A stretch of 64,000 nucleotides of DNA from CAZSSH01 sp964609825 (lineage in GTDB: Bacteria > Verrucomicrobiota > Lentisphaeria > Victivallales > Victivallaceae). The stretch spans positions 372,001 through 436,000 of the forward strand of contig CAZSSH010000009.1 in NCBI GenBank assembly GCA_964609825.1, in the 5' to 3' direction. The translations under genes and the position numbers were made by a program. The notes below the pieces were generated by a model, which saw only the letters and a list, made by a program, of their open reading frames with translations, searched no databases and was not told the origin of the DNA. Below, one piece after another: positions 42,329 to 52,016 of the stretch; position 1 is the stretch's first letter, and each line of letters begins with the position of its first letter.

Positions 42329-43789
42329 ATGTTTGAGTCATTAAGCGACAAACTGCATGATGTTTTCCGCAAACTTCGCGGACAAAGCACGTTGAGCGAG
42401 AGCAACATTACCGATGCCATGCGCGAAATCCGTCTGGCGCTCTTGGACGCCGACGTCAACGTAAAAATCGCCACCGAGTTCATCGACTCGGTCAAAAACG
42501 AGTGCATCGGCCAGGAGGTGATCAAAAGCGTCGCTCCCGGCCAGCAGGTCGTTAAAATTGTCCATGACAAATTGGTCGAGCTCTTGGGCGGCGGGGTCGC
42601 CGAGCTCGATTTTTCGCGCAAGCCGACCGTGATCATGATGGTCGGTCTGCACGGGAGCGGTAAAACCACCACCTCCGGCAAGCTCGCCCTCAAGCTCAAG
42701 CGCGACGGCAAAAAAGTATTGCTGGTGGCCGGTGACGTTTACCGTCCCGCCGCCATCGATCAATTGGAGATCATCGGCAAAGAGATCAATGTACCGGTGT
42801 ACTCTGAGCGCACCAGCATCAACGTCTCCGCGATCGCGGTCAACGCGGTCGAGCAGGCAAAAAAGCAGCAGCTTGACGTGGTCATCATCGACACCGCGGG
42901 CCGCTTGCAGATTGACGAAAACATGGTGCAGGAGCTGGTCCGCATCCGCCAGGCCGTCAACCCCTCCGAAATGCTGCTCGTCGCCGACGCTGCTTTGGGA
43001 CAGGAGGCCTTGTCGGTTGCCGAGCATTTTCACAAAGCCTTGGGCCTCACCGGCTTTATTCTTACCAAACTTGACGGGGACGCCCGCGGGGGCGCCGCCC
43101 TGTCGATCCGCAAAGTCACCGATTGTCCGGTGAAATTCGTCGGGATCGGCGAAAAGCTCGACAGCCTCGAGGTCTTTTACCCCGAGCGCATGGCCGGGCG
43201 CATTCTCGGCATGGGCGACGTGGTCTCGCTGGTGGAAAAAGCCGCCGCCCAGATCGATGAAGAAGAGGCGCAAAAGCTCAAAGAGAAATTGCGTAAAAAC
43301 CAGTTTGACTACAACGATTTCCTCGCTCAATTTAAGCAGATTGCCAAGTTGGGCGGCATGGAGAGCATTTTGAAATTTTTGCCCGGCGGCCGTCAGCTGG
43401 CCGGGATGATGGGCAATGTCGATCCCAAGCATTTTTCGCGTTTGGAGGCGGTCATCCTCTCGATGACCAAGGAGGAGCGCGCCAATCCTGACTTGATGAA
43501 TTTTTCGCGCAAAAAACGCATTGCCAAAGGCAGCGGCGTTCCGGTCGAGCAAGTGAGCAATCTGGTGAACCAGTTTGAAACCATGCGCAAAATGATGAAG
43601 TCCAACGGCATGCTCGGCCGGTTGATGGCCGGCGGCAGCATGCCCGAGAGCAATGTCCCCGGCACTTTTGGCGGCTTGTTGGGCGGCGGTCCGGCTCCCG
43701 TTTCCAAAAAGGAGCAGGACCACAAAAAGAAGATTGCCAAGATGCAGAAAAAAGAGCGTCAAAAGCAGCGCAAGCGCAACAAACGATAA
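42329..43789 (+). CDS. ffh: Signal recognition particle protein Ffh
   Basis: A 486-residue SRP54 GTPase. N domain (residues 1-90), G domain with GLHGSGKTTTSGKL (about 106), DTAGRLQ and TKLDGDARGGAA, and the C-terminal M domain rich in methionine (MGNVDP, TMRKMMKSNGML). It binds SRP RNA and signal peptides to target proteins to the membrane. The C-terminal tail is Lys/Arg rich (KKKIAKMQKKERQKQRKRN), longer than usual. The next gene begins 18 bp downstream. Confidence 0.97.
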   Translation: MFESLSDKLHDVFRKLRGQSTLSESNITDAMREIRLALLDADVNVKIATEFIDSVKNECIGQEVIKSVAPGQQVVKIVHDKLVELLGGGVAELDFSRKPTVIMMVGLHGSGKTTTSGKLALKLKRDGKKVLLVAGDVYRPAAIDQLEIIGKEINVPVYSERTSINVSAIAVNAVEQAKKQQLDVVIIDTAGRLQIDENMVQELVRIRQAVNPSEMLLVADAALGQEALSVAEHFHKALGLTGFILTKLDGDARGGAALSIRKVTDCPVKFVGIGEKLDSLEVFYPERMAGRILGMGDVVSLVEKAAAQIDEEEAQKLKEKLRKNQFDYNDFLAQFKQIAKLGGMESILKFLPGGRQLAGMMGNVDPKHFSRLEAVILSMTKEERANPDLMNFSRKKRIAKGSGVPVEQVSNLVNQFETMRKMMKSNGMLGRLMAGGSMPESNVPGTFGGLLGGGPAPVSKKEQDHKKKIAKMQKKERQKQRKRNKR

Positions 43790-43807
43790 TTTTGGAGTAA
43801 GACAACG

Positions 43808-44608
43808 ATGTACAGTTTCATCATTTCGGGCGTGCTTGTGGTATTGGTCGGCATGCTGACAACGCGTGATCTCGGCATGGGTTGGGGTATTTTTTGCGGC
43901 GTCAGCGCCGGGATCCTCGTCCAGATCGTGATCGGTTTATTGATCCGCAAAAAGGTCAACAAGATCAACGAAAGTTTACAGGGCATCATGCAGGCGGCCC
44001 AGGTCAAGATCAACCGCCAGATGACCCAGTTTCAGCAGCGCCCGGTGGGCAGCGTCAAGACGGCGCAGCAGATTTTGGAAAAAATTCAGCGCGACGCGGT
44101 CCTGGAGACCTTGGCCGCGACCAGTCAGTTTGACCGTTATTACCGCTGGAATTATTTGCTCAAAAAGCAGATCAATACGATGAAAATGCAGCTCCGTTTT
44201 CAGCTCAAGGAGTTTGATGCGGTGGATCAATTGCTCCCCAAGTGCTTTTTGCTGGACGCCCGCAGTCTTGCGATTAAATTGGTGCGGATGTTTAAAAAGG
44301 ACGACGCGGCGCTCGACAAATTTTATCAGCGCAAGTGCGCCAAATTCAAGGGCGAGGATGCCGCCTTTCTGGCTTGTCTTTACGCTTGGATCAAGCTCCG
44401 TAAAGATGATGAAAAAGCCGCGTTGGACGCCTTGATCAAAGCCAAAAAGGTTTCCGACAACCCGGTGTTGCTGGAGAACTATGAGCGGCTGGTCAACGGC
44501 AAAGCCAAACTCTTTAACAACGCCAATCTGGGCGACATGTGGTACTCCTTGTACCTTGAGGAGCCCAAGGTCAAGCCGCAGCGCGACCCCCGGCAAAGGA
44601 TGTTTTAA
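43808..44608 (+). CDS. Membrane protein of unknown function
   Basis: A 266-residue protein with two N-terminal membrane helices (about 3-18 and 25-46) and a long helical cytoplasmic domain (about 50-245) that could be TPR-like. No family recognised. It is in the ffh operon, two bases ahead of the mlaE-like gene. A part in membrane protein or lipid handling would fit this context but is not shown by the sequence. Confidence 0.75.
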   Translation: MYSFIISGVLVVLVGMLTTRDLGMGWGIFCGVSAGILVQIVIGLLIRKKVNKINESLQGIMQAAQVKINRQMTQFQQRPVGSVKTAQQILEKIQRDAVLETLAATSQFDRYYRWNYLLKKQINTMKMQLRFQLKEFDAVDQLLPKCFLLDARSLAIKLVRMFKKDDAALDKFYQRKCAKFKGEDAAFLACLYAWIKLRKDDEKAALDALIKAKKVSDNPVLLENYERLVNGKAKLFNNANLGDMWYSLYLEEPKVKPQRDPRQRMF

Positions 44609-44610
44609 CC

Positions 44611-45384
44611 ATGACCGACCCGGTAAAATCACTCTGCAAATATTTGTACGAGCTGTTGATCTTTATCGGAAAATTTTCCGCGGTGCTCCCCTGTATCTTT
44701 ATGCGCCGTAAAATGCGCTGGAAAGATGTCGGTTATTACCTCGATCAGTGCGGCAGCCGGTCGCTGCCGATTGTGCTGGTGATCTGCGGGCTGATGGGAA
44801 TCATCCTCGGCATTCAGGCGGCGCTGCAAATGAAAAAATTCGGCACCGAAATTTACGTGGCCGATTTGGTCGGTTTCTCGATTTTAAAAGAGCTGGGCCC
44901 CTTGATGGTGGCGATGATCGCGACCGGCCGCGCCGGCTCATCGTTTGCCGCCGAGATCGGCAGCATGAAAGCCGAGGAGGAGCTGAGCGCCCTCTCGACG
45001 ATGGGGATCAAGCCCGAGGCCTTTTTGATTTTGCCCAAAATGGTGGCAATGCTGATTGCGCTGCCGGTGCTGACCGTCTTCGGCGATTTTGCGGGGCTGA
45101 TGGGCGGGTTGACCGTCGGGATCACCTATCTCGACATTCCGGCCTCGGCTTACTGGGCGCGGTCGGTGGCGGTGCTGACGCCGATGACGCTGGTGATGGG
45201 GGCGTTAAAGAGTTTTGTGTATGCTTTTTTGATCACGCTGGCCGGGTGCCGGGCGGGATTCATGGCCGACCCGGATGCTCAGGGGGTCGGGCGCGGGGCG
45301 ACGTCGGCGGTGGTCGACTCGATTTTTTTGGTGGTAATCGCCAATGCGGTGCTGACGATACTTTATTCATTTATAGGATATTAA
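44611..45384 (+). CDS. MlaE/YrbE-family ABC lipid transporter permease
   Basis: A 257-residue permease of the MlaE family that moves phospholipid between inner and outer membrane. Five or six helices are visible with the family motifs KELGPLMVAMIATGRAGSSFAAEIG (cited here in part), GFMADPDAQGVGRGATSAVV. The ATPase (MlaF) and the MCE substrate-binding protein (MlaD) are not next to it. It is translated just before a cytoplasmic glycosidase gene, 3 bp away. Confidence 0.9.
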   Translation: MTDPVKSLCKYLYELLIFIGKFSAVLPCIFMRRKMRWKDVGYYLDQCGSRSLPIVLVICGLMGIILGIQAALQMKKFGTEIYVADLVGFSILKELGPLMVAMIATGRAGSSFAAEIGSMKAEEELSALSTMGIKPEAFLILPKMVAMLIALPVLTVFGDFAGLMGGLTVGITYLDIPASAYWARSVAVLTPMTLVMGALKSFVYAFLITLAGCRAGFMADPDAQGVGRGATSAVVDSIFLVVIANAVLTILYSFIGY

Positions 45385-45387
45385 ATT

Positions 45388-47298
45388 ATGGTTGATTTTA
45401 AGGATTTTGCCGGGGACGATTTTTTTGTCGGTTGCAACTACTGGTCGAGCCACGCCGGGACGTACATGTGGCGCAACTACCGCGAGGACATTGTCGAAAA
45501 AGACTTTGCCGCGTTAAACCGCAACAACGTCCAGGTGATCCGGATGTTTCCTTTATGGCCGGATTTTCAGCCCATTCACATGCACGCCAAGTGGGCCAAT
45601 CTCCCTTGCGACATGCGTTTTGAGGACAAAGCGCTGCCGGACACCGAGGCGGGCCGCGCCGGGGTGGACGAAGCGATGGTCGATCACTTTCGCAATTTCT
45701 GCGACCTTGCGACCAAATACAATTTAAAACTGGTGGTGGGTTTGGTCACCGGCTGGATGAGCGGCCGGATGTATGTCCCGCCCGCCTTTTACAATGTCAA
45801 TGTGTTGACCGACCCCACCGCAATCAAGTGGCAGGTACGGATGGTCCGCTATCTCGTCAAATCGATGAAACATCACCCGGCGATCATGGCCTGGGATCTC
45901 GGCAACGAGTGCAACTGTATGGGCAGCGTGACCACCGCTGAGGAGGCGTGGTTGTGGAGCAACGCGATCACCGCGGCGATCAAGGTCGAGGACCCGGTGC
46001 GGCCGGTGGTTTCGGGGATGCACAGCTTGGTCTGCTTTGACAACCACACCAAGTGGCTGATCGAGGATCAGGGCGAAATCACCGATGTCTTGACCACCCA
46101 CCCGTACCCCTTGTTTACCCCTTACTGCAATATGGATCAAGTCAATACCTTCCGCAATGCCTTTCATGCGGTTGCCGAGACCAAAATGTACGGTGACATC
46201 GGCAATGCGGTGAGCTTCATCGAGGAGGCCGGGAGCCTCGGACCCACGTTCTCCAGCGACGAGACTGCCTCCAAGTATTTGCGAAATATGCTGTGGAATG
46301 CCTACGGCCACAACTGCCGCGGCTTGTTGTGGTGGTGCGCCAACGATCAAACCAAGCTTGAGCAGACCCCCTATGTGTGGAACGCGATGGAGCGCGAGCT
46401 CGGGCTTTTGGACGTCAATCACCAGCCCAAACCGACCTTGAAAGTCATGAGCGAGTTTGCTGAAATTGTGAAAAAGCTCAATCTCAAGCTTCCCGAGTTC
46501 CGCAAAGACGCGGTTGCCGTCATGTCGCAGGATCAGGATAACTGGGGCGTCGGCTACGCCACGTTTTTGCTCGCCAAAAAGGCCGGGATTGATATCGAGT
46601 ACCAGACTTGCACCCAGCCCATCCGCGACGCCAAGCTTTATTTGCTTCCGTCGATTCGCGAGACCCGGGTGATTCCGCGCGAGCGTTATTATGAGTTATT
46701 ATCCAAAGTCGAGGCCGGGGCCACCTTGCTCGTCACCTCCGACGGCGGCTCGTTGCAGCCCTTGGCCGAAGTTTTCGGCATGGACATTGTTTACCGCGAA
46801 AAAGCGGTCGATCCGTTGACTGTGACCGGCAACGGCTACGAGTTTACTTGCAAGAGCGAGTTTCGCGTGCACCTCAAGGCTAACCGCGCCCGGGTGCTCG
46901 CTGTCGATCAAAACAAGGAGCCGGTGCTGACCGTTGCCGATTACGGCAAGGGCCGCGTGCTCTTTTGCTCGGTGCCGGTGGAGCAAATCGCCGTCAACAC
47001 GTTGCGCTCGTTTTTGCCGGGCGCTCCGGCGTTTTACAAAATATATGCCGAGGCCGCGGCGCAGGCGGGGATTCACCGTAGCGTAACGCGCGCCAACGAT
47101 CAAATCACGCTCACCGAGCACATGTTCGGCGCGGACAAACTGGTCGTGATCGCGGTCAACAACACCCCGGAAACAGTGGTCGAAAAATTGACGAGCCAAT
47201 GGCGGCTCGAGAGTGTCCTGTACGGCAAACATTTGCCGGACGGAAGTGTGGAAATCGCCGGTAACAGTGGTGCCGTGCTGCAATACGTAAGAGGTTAA
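45388..47298 (+). CDS. Clan GH-A glycoside hydrolase (GH5/GH42-like)
   Basis: A 636-residue enzyme with a TIM barrel. WDLGNECN holds the likely catalytic acid (E174) and SFIEEAGSLG the nucleophile (E279 or E280). The rest of the barrel has GCNYWSSHAGTYMWRNY at the N-terminus. From about residue 370 a Rossmann-like domain resembling the trimerisation domain of GH42 beta-galactosidases and a small C-terminal beta domain follow. No signal peptide. Substrate may be a beta-mannoside or beta-galactoside. It is embedded between mlaE-like and lysS with 3-bp gaps, an unusual place. Confidence 0.83.
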   Translation: MVDFKDFAGDDFFVGCNYWSSHAGTYMWRNYREDIVEKDFAALNRNNVQVIRMFPLWPDFQPIHMHAKWANLPCDMRFEDKALPDTEAGRAGVDEAMVDHFRNFCDLATKYNLKLVVGLVTGWMSGRMYVPPAFYNVNVLTDPTAIKWQVRMVRYLVKSMKHHPAIMAWDLGNECNCMGSVTTAEEAWLWSNAITAAIKVEDPVRPVVSGMHSLVCFDNHTKWLIEDQGEITDVLTTHPYPLFTPYCNMDQVNTFRNAFHAVAETKMYGDIGNAVSFIEEAGSLGPTFSSDETASKYLRNMLWNAYGHNCRGLLWWCANDQTKLEQTPYVWNAMERELGLLDVNHQPKPTLKVMSEFAEIVKKLNLKLPEFRKDAVAVMSQDQDNWGVGYATFLLAKKAGIDIEYQTCTQPIRDAKLYLLPSIRETRVIPRERYYELLSKVEAGATLLVTSDGGSLQPLAEVFGMDIVYREKAVDPLTVTGNGYEFTCKSEFRVHLKANRARVLAVDQNKEPVLTVADYGKGRVLFCSVPVEQIAVNTLRSFLPGAPAFYKIYAEAAAQAGIHRSVTRANDQITLTEHMFGADKLVVIAVNNTPETVVEKLTSQWRLESVLYGKHLPDGSVEIAGNSGAVLQYVRG

Positions 47299-47301
47299 GC
47301 A

Positions 47302-48822
47302 ATGAGTGAAGAAGTCAACAGCAATTTGGAAAATGAAGAAATCTCGCAAGTCGAGATGAATGAATTGTTTGAGCAGCGGCTCAATAAAGTCCGCGAGCTC
47401 AAAGATGCCGGGATCGACCCCTTTGGCCGCCGGTTTGACGATGTCCAAAAAATTGCCGACATCCGGGCAAGTTTCGTCGCACCCGCCGAGGGTGAATACG
47501 GTCCCGAGGTCATCGCCGCCGGTCGCATGACCGCGATGCGGGTGATGGGCAAATCGATTTTTGCCGACCTTAAGGACAGCTCCGGCAAAATGCAATTGTT
47601 TGTCAACAAAGGCGAGCTCGGCGACGACGCGTTTGCCATGTTTAAGCGCCTCGACATCGGCGACATCCTCGGGATTCGCGGGCAGACTTTTATTACCAAA
47701 ATGGGCGAATTAACGATCCGCGTCAAGGAGTTCACCTTGTTGTCCAAGTCCTTGCGCCCGTTGCCGGAGAAATTTCACGGCCTGGCCAACGTCGAGCAGC
47801 GTTACCGTCAGCGTTACTTGGACTTGATCATGAACGATCAGAGCCGCAAAGTCTTTTTGCAGCGCATCGCCATCATCCGCGAAATCCGCAACTTTATGGA
47901 CAATCGCGGCTTTATGGAGGTCGAGACTCCGATGCTGCAATCCCTGGCGGGCGGTGCTTCGGCCAACCCCTTTAAGACCTTTTACGAGGCCTTGAGCTCG
48001 ACCGTCTATATGCGCATCGCCCCCGAGCTCTTTTTGAAGCGTCTCTTGGTCGGTGGTTTTGAGCGGGTCTATGAGATCAACCGTAATTTCCGCAACGAGG
48101 GCCTCTCGCGGCGTCACAACCCCGAGTTTACCATGATGGAGGTCTATCAGGCCTACGGCGACTGCCGCTCGATGATGGAGCTGATTGAGGAGTTGATCAC
48201 CACCGTCGCCATGAAAGTGGTCGGCACCTTGCAGATTGATCACGGCAACGGCAAAATCATCAATCTGGAGAAGCCGTGGCGCCGCGCCACTTATCATGAG
48301 CTCGTGAAAGAAAAGGGCGGCAACGACTGGTTTGATATCAGTAAAGAAGCGCGCGTCCGGCGCGGTCAGGAGCTCAAGCTCGATGTCAATCTCGGGATGT
48401 CCGATTTGGATATCACCAATGAGTTGTACGAAAAACTGGTCGAGCCCACCTTGATCCAGCCCACCTTTGTGATGCGCCTCCCGGCCGAATTGTTGCCGCT
48501 GGCCAAAGCCTGTCCCGACGACCCGTCGCTGGTGGACGTCTTTGAGCTTGGGATCAACGGAGTCGAAGTCGCCCCCGCTTACACCGAGCTTAATGATCCG
48601 GTGATCCAGCGTCAGCGCTTTATGGAGCAGTTTGAAGCCACCAGAAAGCCGGGCGACAAACTTGAGGACAAAGTTGACGAGGACTTTTTGGTGGCCTTGG
48701 AGCACGGCATGCCCCCGGCGGGCGGCATGGGCGTCGGCATCGACCGGCTGGTGATGATCCTCACCGGCGCCGAGTCGATCCGCGACGTGCTGCTTTTTCC
48801 GCAGCTCAAGACCAAAAAATAA
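47302..48822 (+). CDS. lysS: Lysyl-tRNA synthetase, class II
   Basis: A 506-residue class II synthetase that charges lysine tRNA. The OB-fold anticodon domain (about 65-165) has GRMTAMRVMGKSIFADL. Motif 2 is RNFRNEGLSRRHNPEFTMME and motif 3 GMGVGIDRLVMILT near the C-terminus. A 30-residue acidic N-terminal extension (MSEEVNSNLENEEIS) precedes the usual start. It follows the glycosidase gene by 3 bp. Confidence 0.97.
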   Translation: MSEEVNSNLENEEISQVEMNELFEQRLNKVRELKDAGIDPFGRRFDDVQKIADIRASFVAPAEGEYGPEVIAAGRMTAMRVMGKSIFADLKDSSGKMQLFVNKGELGDDAFAMFKRLDIGDILGIRGQTFITKMGELTIRVKEFTLLSKSLRPLPEKFHGLANVEQRYRQRYLDLIMNDQSRKVFLQRIAIIREIRNFMDNRGFMEVETPMLQSLAGGASANPFKTFYEALSSTVYMRIAPELFLKRLLVGGFERVYEINRNFRNEGLSRRHNPEFTMMEVYQAYGDCRSMMELIEELITTVAMKVVGTLQIDHGNGKIINLEKPWRRATYHELVKEKGGNDWFDISKEARVRRGQELKLDVNLGMSDLDITNELYEKLVEPTLIQPTFVMRLPAELLPLAKACPDDPSLVDVFELGINGVEVAPAYTELNDPVIQRQRFMEQFEATRKPGDKLEDKVDEDFLVALEHGMPPAGGMGVGIDRLVMILTGAESIRDVLLFPQLKTKK

Positions 48823-48883
48823 GCATTTTTTTGACGGCCGGAGATGTCCGGCGTCCAATAACCTTTCAACCCAAGGAAGGGGT

Positions 48884-48917
48884 AAAGCGGTTTCTCCGGT
48901 TTCCGGGAAACCGCTTT
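48884..48917 (+). promoter_or_regulatory. Strong hairpin just before recD2 start codon
   Basis: AAAGCGGTTTC (48884-48894) pairs perfectly with GAAACCGCTTT (48907-48917); the 12-nt loop contains a CCGG/CCGG inner pair. No U-tract follows, and the ATG is 8 nt downstream with no Shine-Dalgarno site. A second smaller hairpin (GACGGCCGGA to TCCGGCGTC, 48834-48855) is upstream. This is the only notable element of the lysS-recD2 gap and may control translation. Confidence 0.55.
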
Positions 48918-48925
48918 GCGCCGTA

Positions 48926-51100
48926 ATGGCTATGGCGGAAATTCAAACCTTGACCCGCTCGCATTTGCGCGGTGAAATCAGCCGGATCGTTTTTCGGAGC
49001 GATGACGGTCAGTTTGCCGTTTTAAAGCTCAAAGAGGCCGATGGCGCCGAGCATGTCGTCCGCGGGGCGCTGGCGCATTTCAATGTCGGTCAGCACCTTG
49101 AGCTCTCGGGGGTCTGGGAGCAGCATGCCGAGTTCGGGATGCAGTTTAAGGTTGAGGAGTTTAAGGTCACCTTGCCCTCCACGCCGGAGGGGATTAAGCG
49201 CTTTTTGGCTTCGGGGGCCATTCCCGGCATCGGCGAAAAGACCGCCGCTTTGATCGTCGACTTTTTCGGCAACCAGACGCTCGATGTTTTGCGCAACAGC
49301 TCGGCGCGTCTCCGCGAAGTACCCCACATCGGCAAAAAAAAGGCCGACATGATCATCAAAGGCTGGCGCGAATCCGAGGCAAGGCGCGACGCTTACATTT
49401 TTTTGCAGGGGTTGGGGATTACGCCCGCTTATTGTGCTCGACTGTTTAAAACTTACGGCGAAGAAGCCCCTGCCGTCGTCCGCGACAACCCTTACCGGTT
49501 GGCCGAGGAGGTGGACGGGATCGGGTTTTTAAAAGCCGATCAGATCGCCGGTGCCTTGGGTATCGGGCGCGACTCGATTGCCCGTTTAACCGCGGCGGCG
49601 GTGTTTTCCTTAAATCAACTGTTGCAAAACGGTCACACGTGTTGCCCCGAGGAGGAGCTGTTAAAAAGCTGTACGGAGCTCACCGGCGAGGATTTGGAAA
49701 AGTGTCGCGGCGGCCTCAAAAGCGCCTTGGCGCGGCATCTACTTGTTGCCGACTCCGGGATGATCTACACGCCGCAGCTTTTACGCGCCGAGAGCAAGCT
49801 TCCTGCCTTGATCGTCCGTTTGGCCAATGTCACCGACTTTGCCGGGCGCAATATGCGTATGGCGATGTTGCCGGGGACGGTCTTAAACGACGAGCAGCAA
49901 AATGCCGTCCGCAATGTGGCGCGTTATCCGTTGTCAATCATCACCGGGGGTCCCGGCGTGGGCAAAACCACCGTGGTGGGGGCGATCGTCCGCTCGGCTA
50001 AGGCGGCCAGACTCAACATCGCTCTGGCGGCGCCGACCGGGCGCGCGGCCAAGCGCTTGTCCGAGTCGACGCACTTGACTTCCAAAACTATTCACCGGTT
50101 GCTGATGTTTGACCCGACGACGGGTAAATTCAATTACGACGAGAACAATCCACTGGACTGCGATCTCTTGATCGTTGATGAAATCTCCATGCTCGACCTT
50201 TTGCTCGCCTTTGCCCTCTTTAAGGCCCTGCGGCCGGGGACCAATGTGGTCTTGGTCGGCGATGCCGATCAGCTGCCTTCGGTGGGACCGGGGACGGTGC
50301 TCCGTGACTTTTTGCAATCGCAGTTGTTTGCAGTTACCAAATTGGAGCAAATTTTTCGTCAGGGTGCGGGGAGCAAAATCATCGTCAATGCCCACCGGGT
50401 CAATTCCGGGCGTTTGCCCGAGCGCGAAGCGGCCGGGCCGGAGCTCTCGGATTTTTACTGGATCGAGCAAAATGAGCCGGAGAAAGTCTTGGAGATGATT
50501 GTGAAACTCGTCACCGAGCGCATTCCGCAGCGTTTCGGGCTTGACAGCGTCGATGACGTGCAAGTCTTGTGCCCGATGAACCGGGGGATCTGCGGCACGG
50601 TGTCGGTCAACGAAACGTTGCACAAAATTTTAAACCCCGGCGACCGCCCGCAGTTCAAATACGGCGACCGTACCTTTTTGACCGGCGACAAAGTTATGCA
50701 AACCGCCAACAATTACGATAAAAACGTCTTTAACGGCGATATGGGCCGCATTGGACGGATCAACTTTAAGGACAAAAAATTCATGCTCCACCTCGATGAC
50801 CGCCAGGTCGAGTACGGCTTTGACGAGTGTGACCAGCTGACGCATGCTTACGCCATTACCATCCACAAGTCGCAGGGGAGCGAATTTCCAGCGGTGATTA
50901 TCCCATTATTAAACCAGCACTTTATGATGCTCGAGCGGAATTTGCTTTATACGGGGATGACCCGCGCCAAAAAACTGTTGATCGTCATCGGCGGCGTTCA
51001 ACCCGTAAGGATGGCGGTGGAAAACATTCATCAGGCTCCCCGCTTTTCGCTGTTGGGCGAAAGACTCAAAAAAGCGATGGAAAGCCCCGAAAAAAATTGA
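48926..51100 (+). CDS. recD2: ATP-dependent DNA helicase RecD2
   Basis: A 724-residue SF1B helicase of the RecD2 type, which acts without RecBC. An N-terminal OB-like region and helix-hairpin-helix repeats (IPGIGEKTA and VPHIGKKKA, about 93-140) come first; Walker A GGPGVGKTTVVGA lies near residue 341, then LAAPTGRAAKRL, VDEISMLD and VLVGDADQLPSVGPG; the C-terminal AYAITIHKSQGSEFPAVI is motif V/VI. It lacks a visible Shine-Dalgarno sequence and has a hairpin just upstream. Both ATG 48926 and 48932 are possible starts. Confidence 0.94.
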   Translation: MAMAEIQTLTRSHLRGEISRIVFRSDDGQFAVLKLKEADGAEHVVRGALAHFNVGQHLELSGVWEQHAEFGMQFKVEEFKVTLPSTPEGIKRFLASGAIPGIGEKTAALIVDFFGNQTLDVLRNSSARLREVPHIGKKKADMIIKGWRESEARRDAYIFLQGLGITPAYCARLFKTYGEEAPAVVRDNPYRLAEEVDGIGFLKADQIAGALGIGRDSIARLTAAAVFSLNQLLQNGHTCCPEEELLKSCTELTGEDLEKCRGGLKSALARHLLVADSGMIYTPQLLRAESKLPALIVRLANVTDFAGRNMRMAMLPGTVLNDEQQNAVRNVARYPLSIITGGPGVGKTTVVGAIVRSAKAARLNIALAAPTGRAAKRLSESTHLTSKTIHRLLMFDPTTGKFNYDENNPLDCDLLIVDEISMLDLLLAFALFKALRPGTNVVLVGDADQLPSVGPGTVLRDFLQSQLFAVTKLEQIFRQGAGSKIIVNAHRVNSGRLPEREAAGPELSDFYWIEQNEPEKVLEMIVKLVTERIPQRFGLDSVDDVQVLCPMNRGICGTVSVNETLHKILNPGDRPQFKYGDRTFLTGDKVMQTANNYDKNVFNGDMGRIGRINFKDKKFMLHLDDRQVEYGFDECDQLTHAYAITIHKSQGSEFPAVIIPLLNQHFMMLERNLLYTGMTRAKKLLIVIGGVQPVRMAVENIHQAPRFSLLGERLKKAMESPEKN

Positions 51101-51125
51101 ATTTTGTCCCCCCAGAGTGTATACT
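51097..51125 (+). promoter_or_regulatory. Promoter of the PurN-like gene
   Basis: TTGAAT (51097-51102, over the recD2 stop) and TATACT (51120-51125), spacing 17 bp. The transcript starts near 51132, so the upstream GTG at 51117 cannot be the start. Confidence 0.62.
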
Positions 51126-51161
51126 ATAGCTAAGACAAAACGACAGGATCAAAAAATACCG

Positions 51162-52016
51162 ATGACTGCATCGAATTTATATCATAAGTCACGCCGGCGC
51201 GTGGCTGTTTTTATGAGCGGCTCCGGCACCAATGCCGAAGTGTTGCTCCAAAGCTGCAGGGAGTACTCCGCTTACGAAATCGCGGTGCTGGTGACCGATA
51301 ACCCGGAGGGTAGCAACACCTTTCAACTCGCCGACCGCTTTCGGGTGGATGTGGTGGCGTTGGATATCCGCAAATTTTACGCGGCGCGCGGCGAAGAGTC
51401 GATTGCGTTAAGCTCGCCCCGCCGCTGTCAGCTGCGCGAGGAGTGGACGGATAAACTCCGTGCCGCTTTGCAACCCTATCACATCGATTTTGCGGTGCTG
51501 GCAGGTTTTGTCCCGTTGTGCAACATCACTGCCGATTACCCGTGCCTCAATGTCCACCCCGGCGACTTGACGGTGGAGGAAAACAATGTGCGGATTTTGG
51601 CCGGGCTTCACTTTAAGCCGGTGGAGACGGCGATTTTGCGCGGCTTTGCGTCATTGCGGAGCAGCGTGATTTTGGCGCAGCCCTTTGCGGGCAACGGTGC
51701 CGCCGAGATGGACGCCGGACCGGTATTGGGAATTTCACCGGCGGTGCCGGTCGATCTCTTTGGCCACACTTTGTCCGAGTTGACCGCTTGCGCCAAGGTG
51801 CGCATCCATGCCCCTTACCGTGATATTTTGCGCGAAGTTGCCCAAAAGAATCTGGAAAACTTGAAATATCGCGGCGATCATGTCGTGTTGCCGCCGGTGG
51901 TGGAGGCGTTTGCCGCCGGGCTTTATGAGATCAAAGGGCATGAGCTTTATTATCAGGGCGTCAAAGTCCGGACGGTGGAGTTTGACGGCAACTTGGAGGT
52001 CGCGGTACAAGTATGA
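51162..52016 (+). CDS. PurN-like formyltransferase-fold protein
   Basis: A 284-residue protein with the GAR transformylase fold. RRVAVFMSGSGTNAEVLL near the start matches PurN's folate/GAR-binding strand; FAVLAGFVPL and CLNVHPGDL hold the Asn and His, and AEMDAGPVLG the Asp, of the catalytic triad. It is longer than usual PurN (about 200 residues), with an inserted region near 80-100 and a C-terminal extension of about 50. It could be PurN or a formyltransferase of other substrate. It overlaps the next gene by 4 bp (52013-52016). No other purine gene is near. Confidence 0.72.
   Translation: MTASNLYHKSRRRVAVFMSGSGTNAEVLLQSCREYSAYEIAVLVTDNPEGSNTFQLADRFRVDVVALDIRKFYAARGEESIALSSPRRCQLREEWTDKLRAALQPYHIDFAVLAGFVPLCNITADYPCLNVHPGDLTVEENNVRILAGLHFKPVETAILRGFASLRSSVILAQPFAGNGAAEMDAGPVLGISPAVPVDLFGHTLSELTACAKVRIHAPYRDILREVAQKNLENLKYRGDHVVLPPVVEAFAAGLYEIKGHELYYQGVKVRTVEFDGNLEVAVQV

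Noticed and set aside
42341..43762. 473-codon minus-strand frame opposite ffh
   Set aside because: Entirely antisense to ffh with no family features.
48834..48855. GACGGCCGGA...TCCGGCGTC hairpin after lysS considered as a terminator
   Set aside because: The T-tract lies before, not after, the hairpin on the plus strand, and an A-tract follows on the minus strand.
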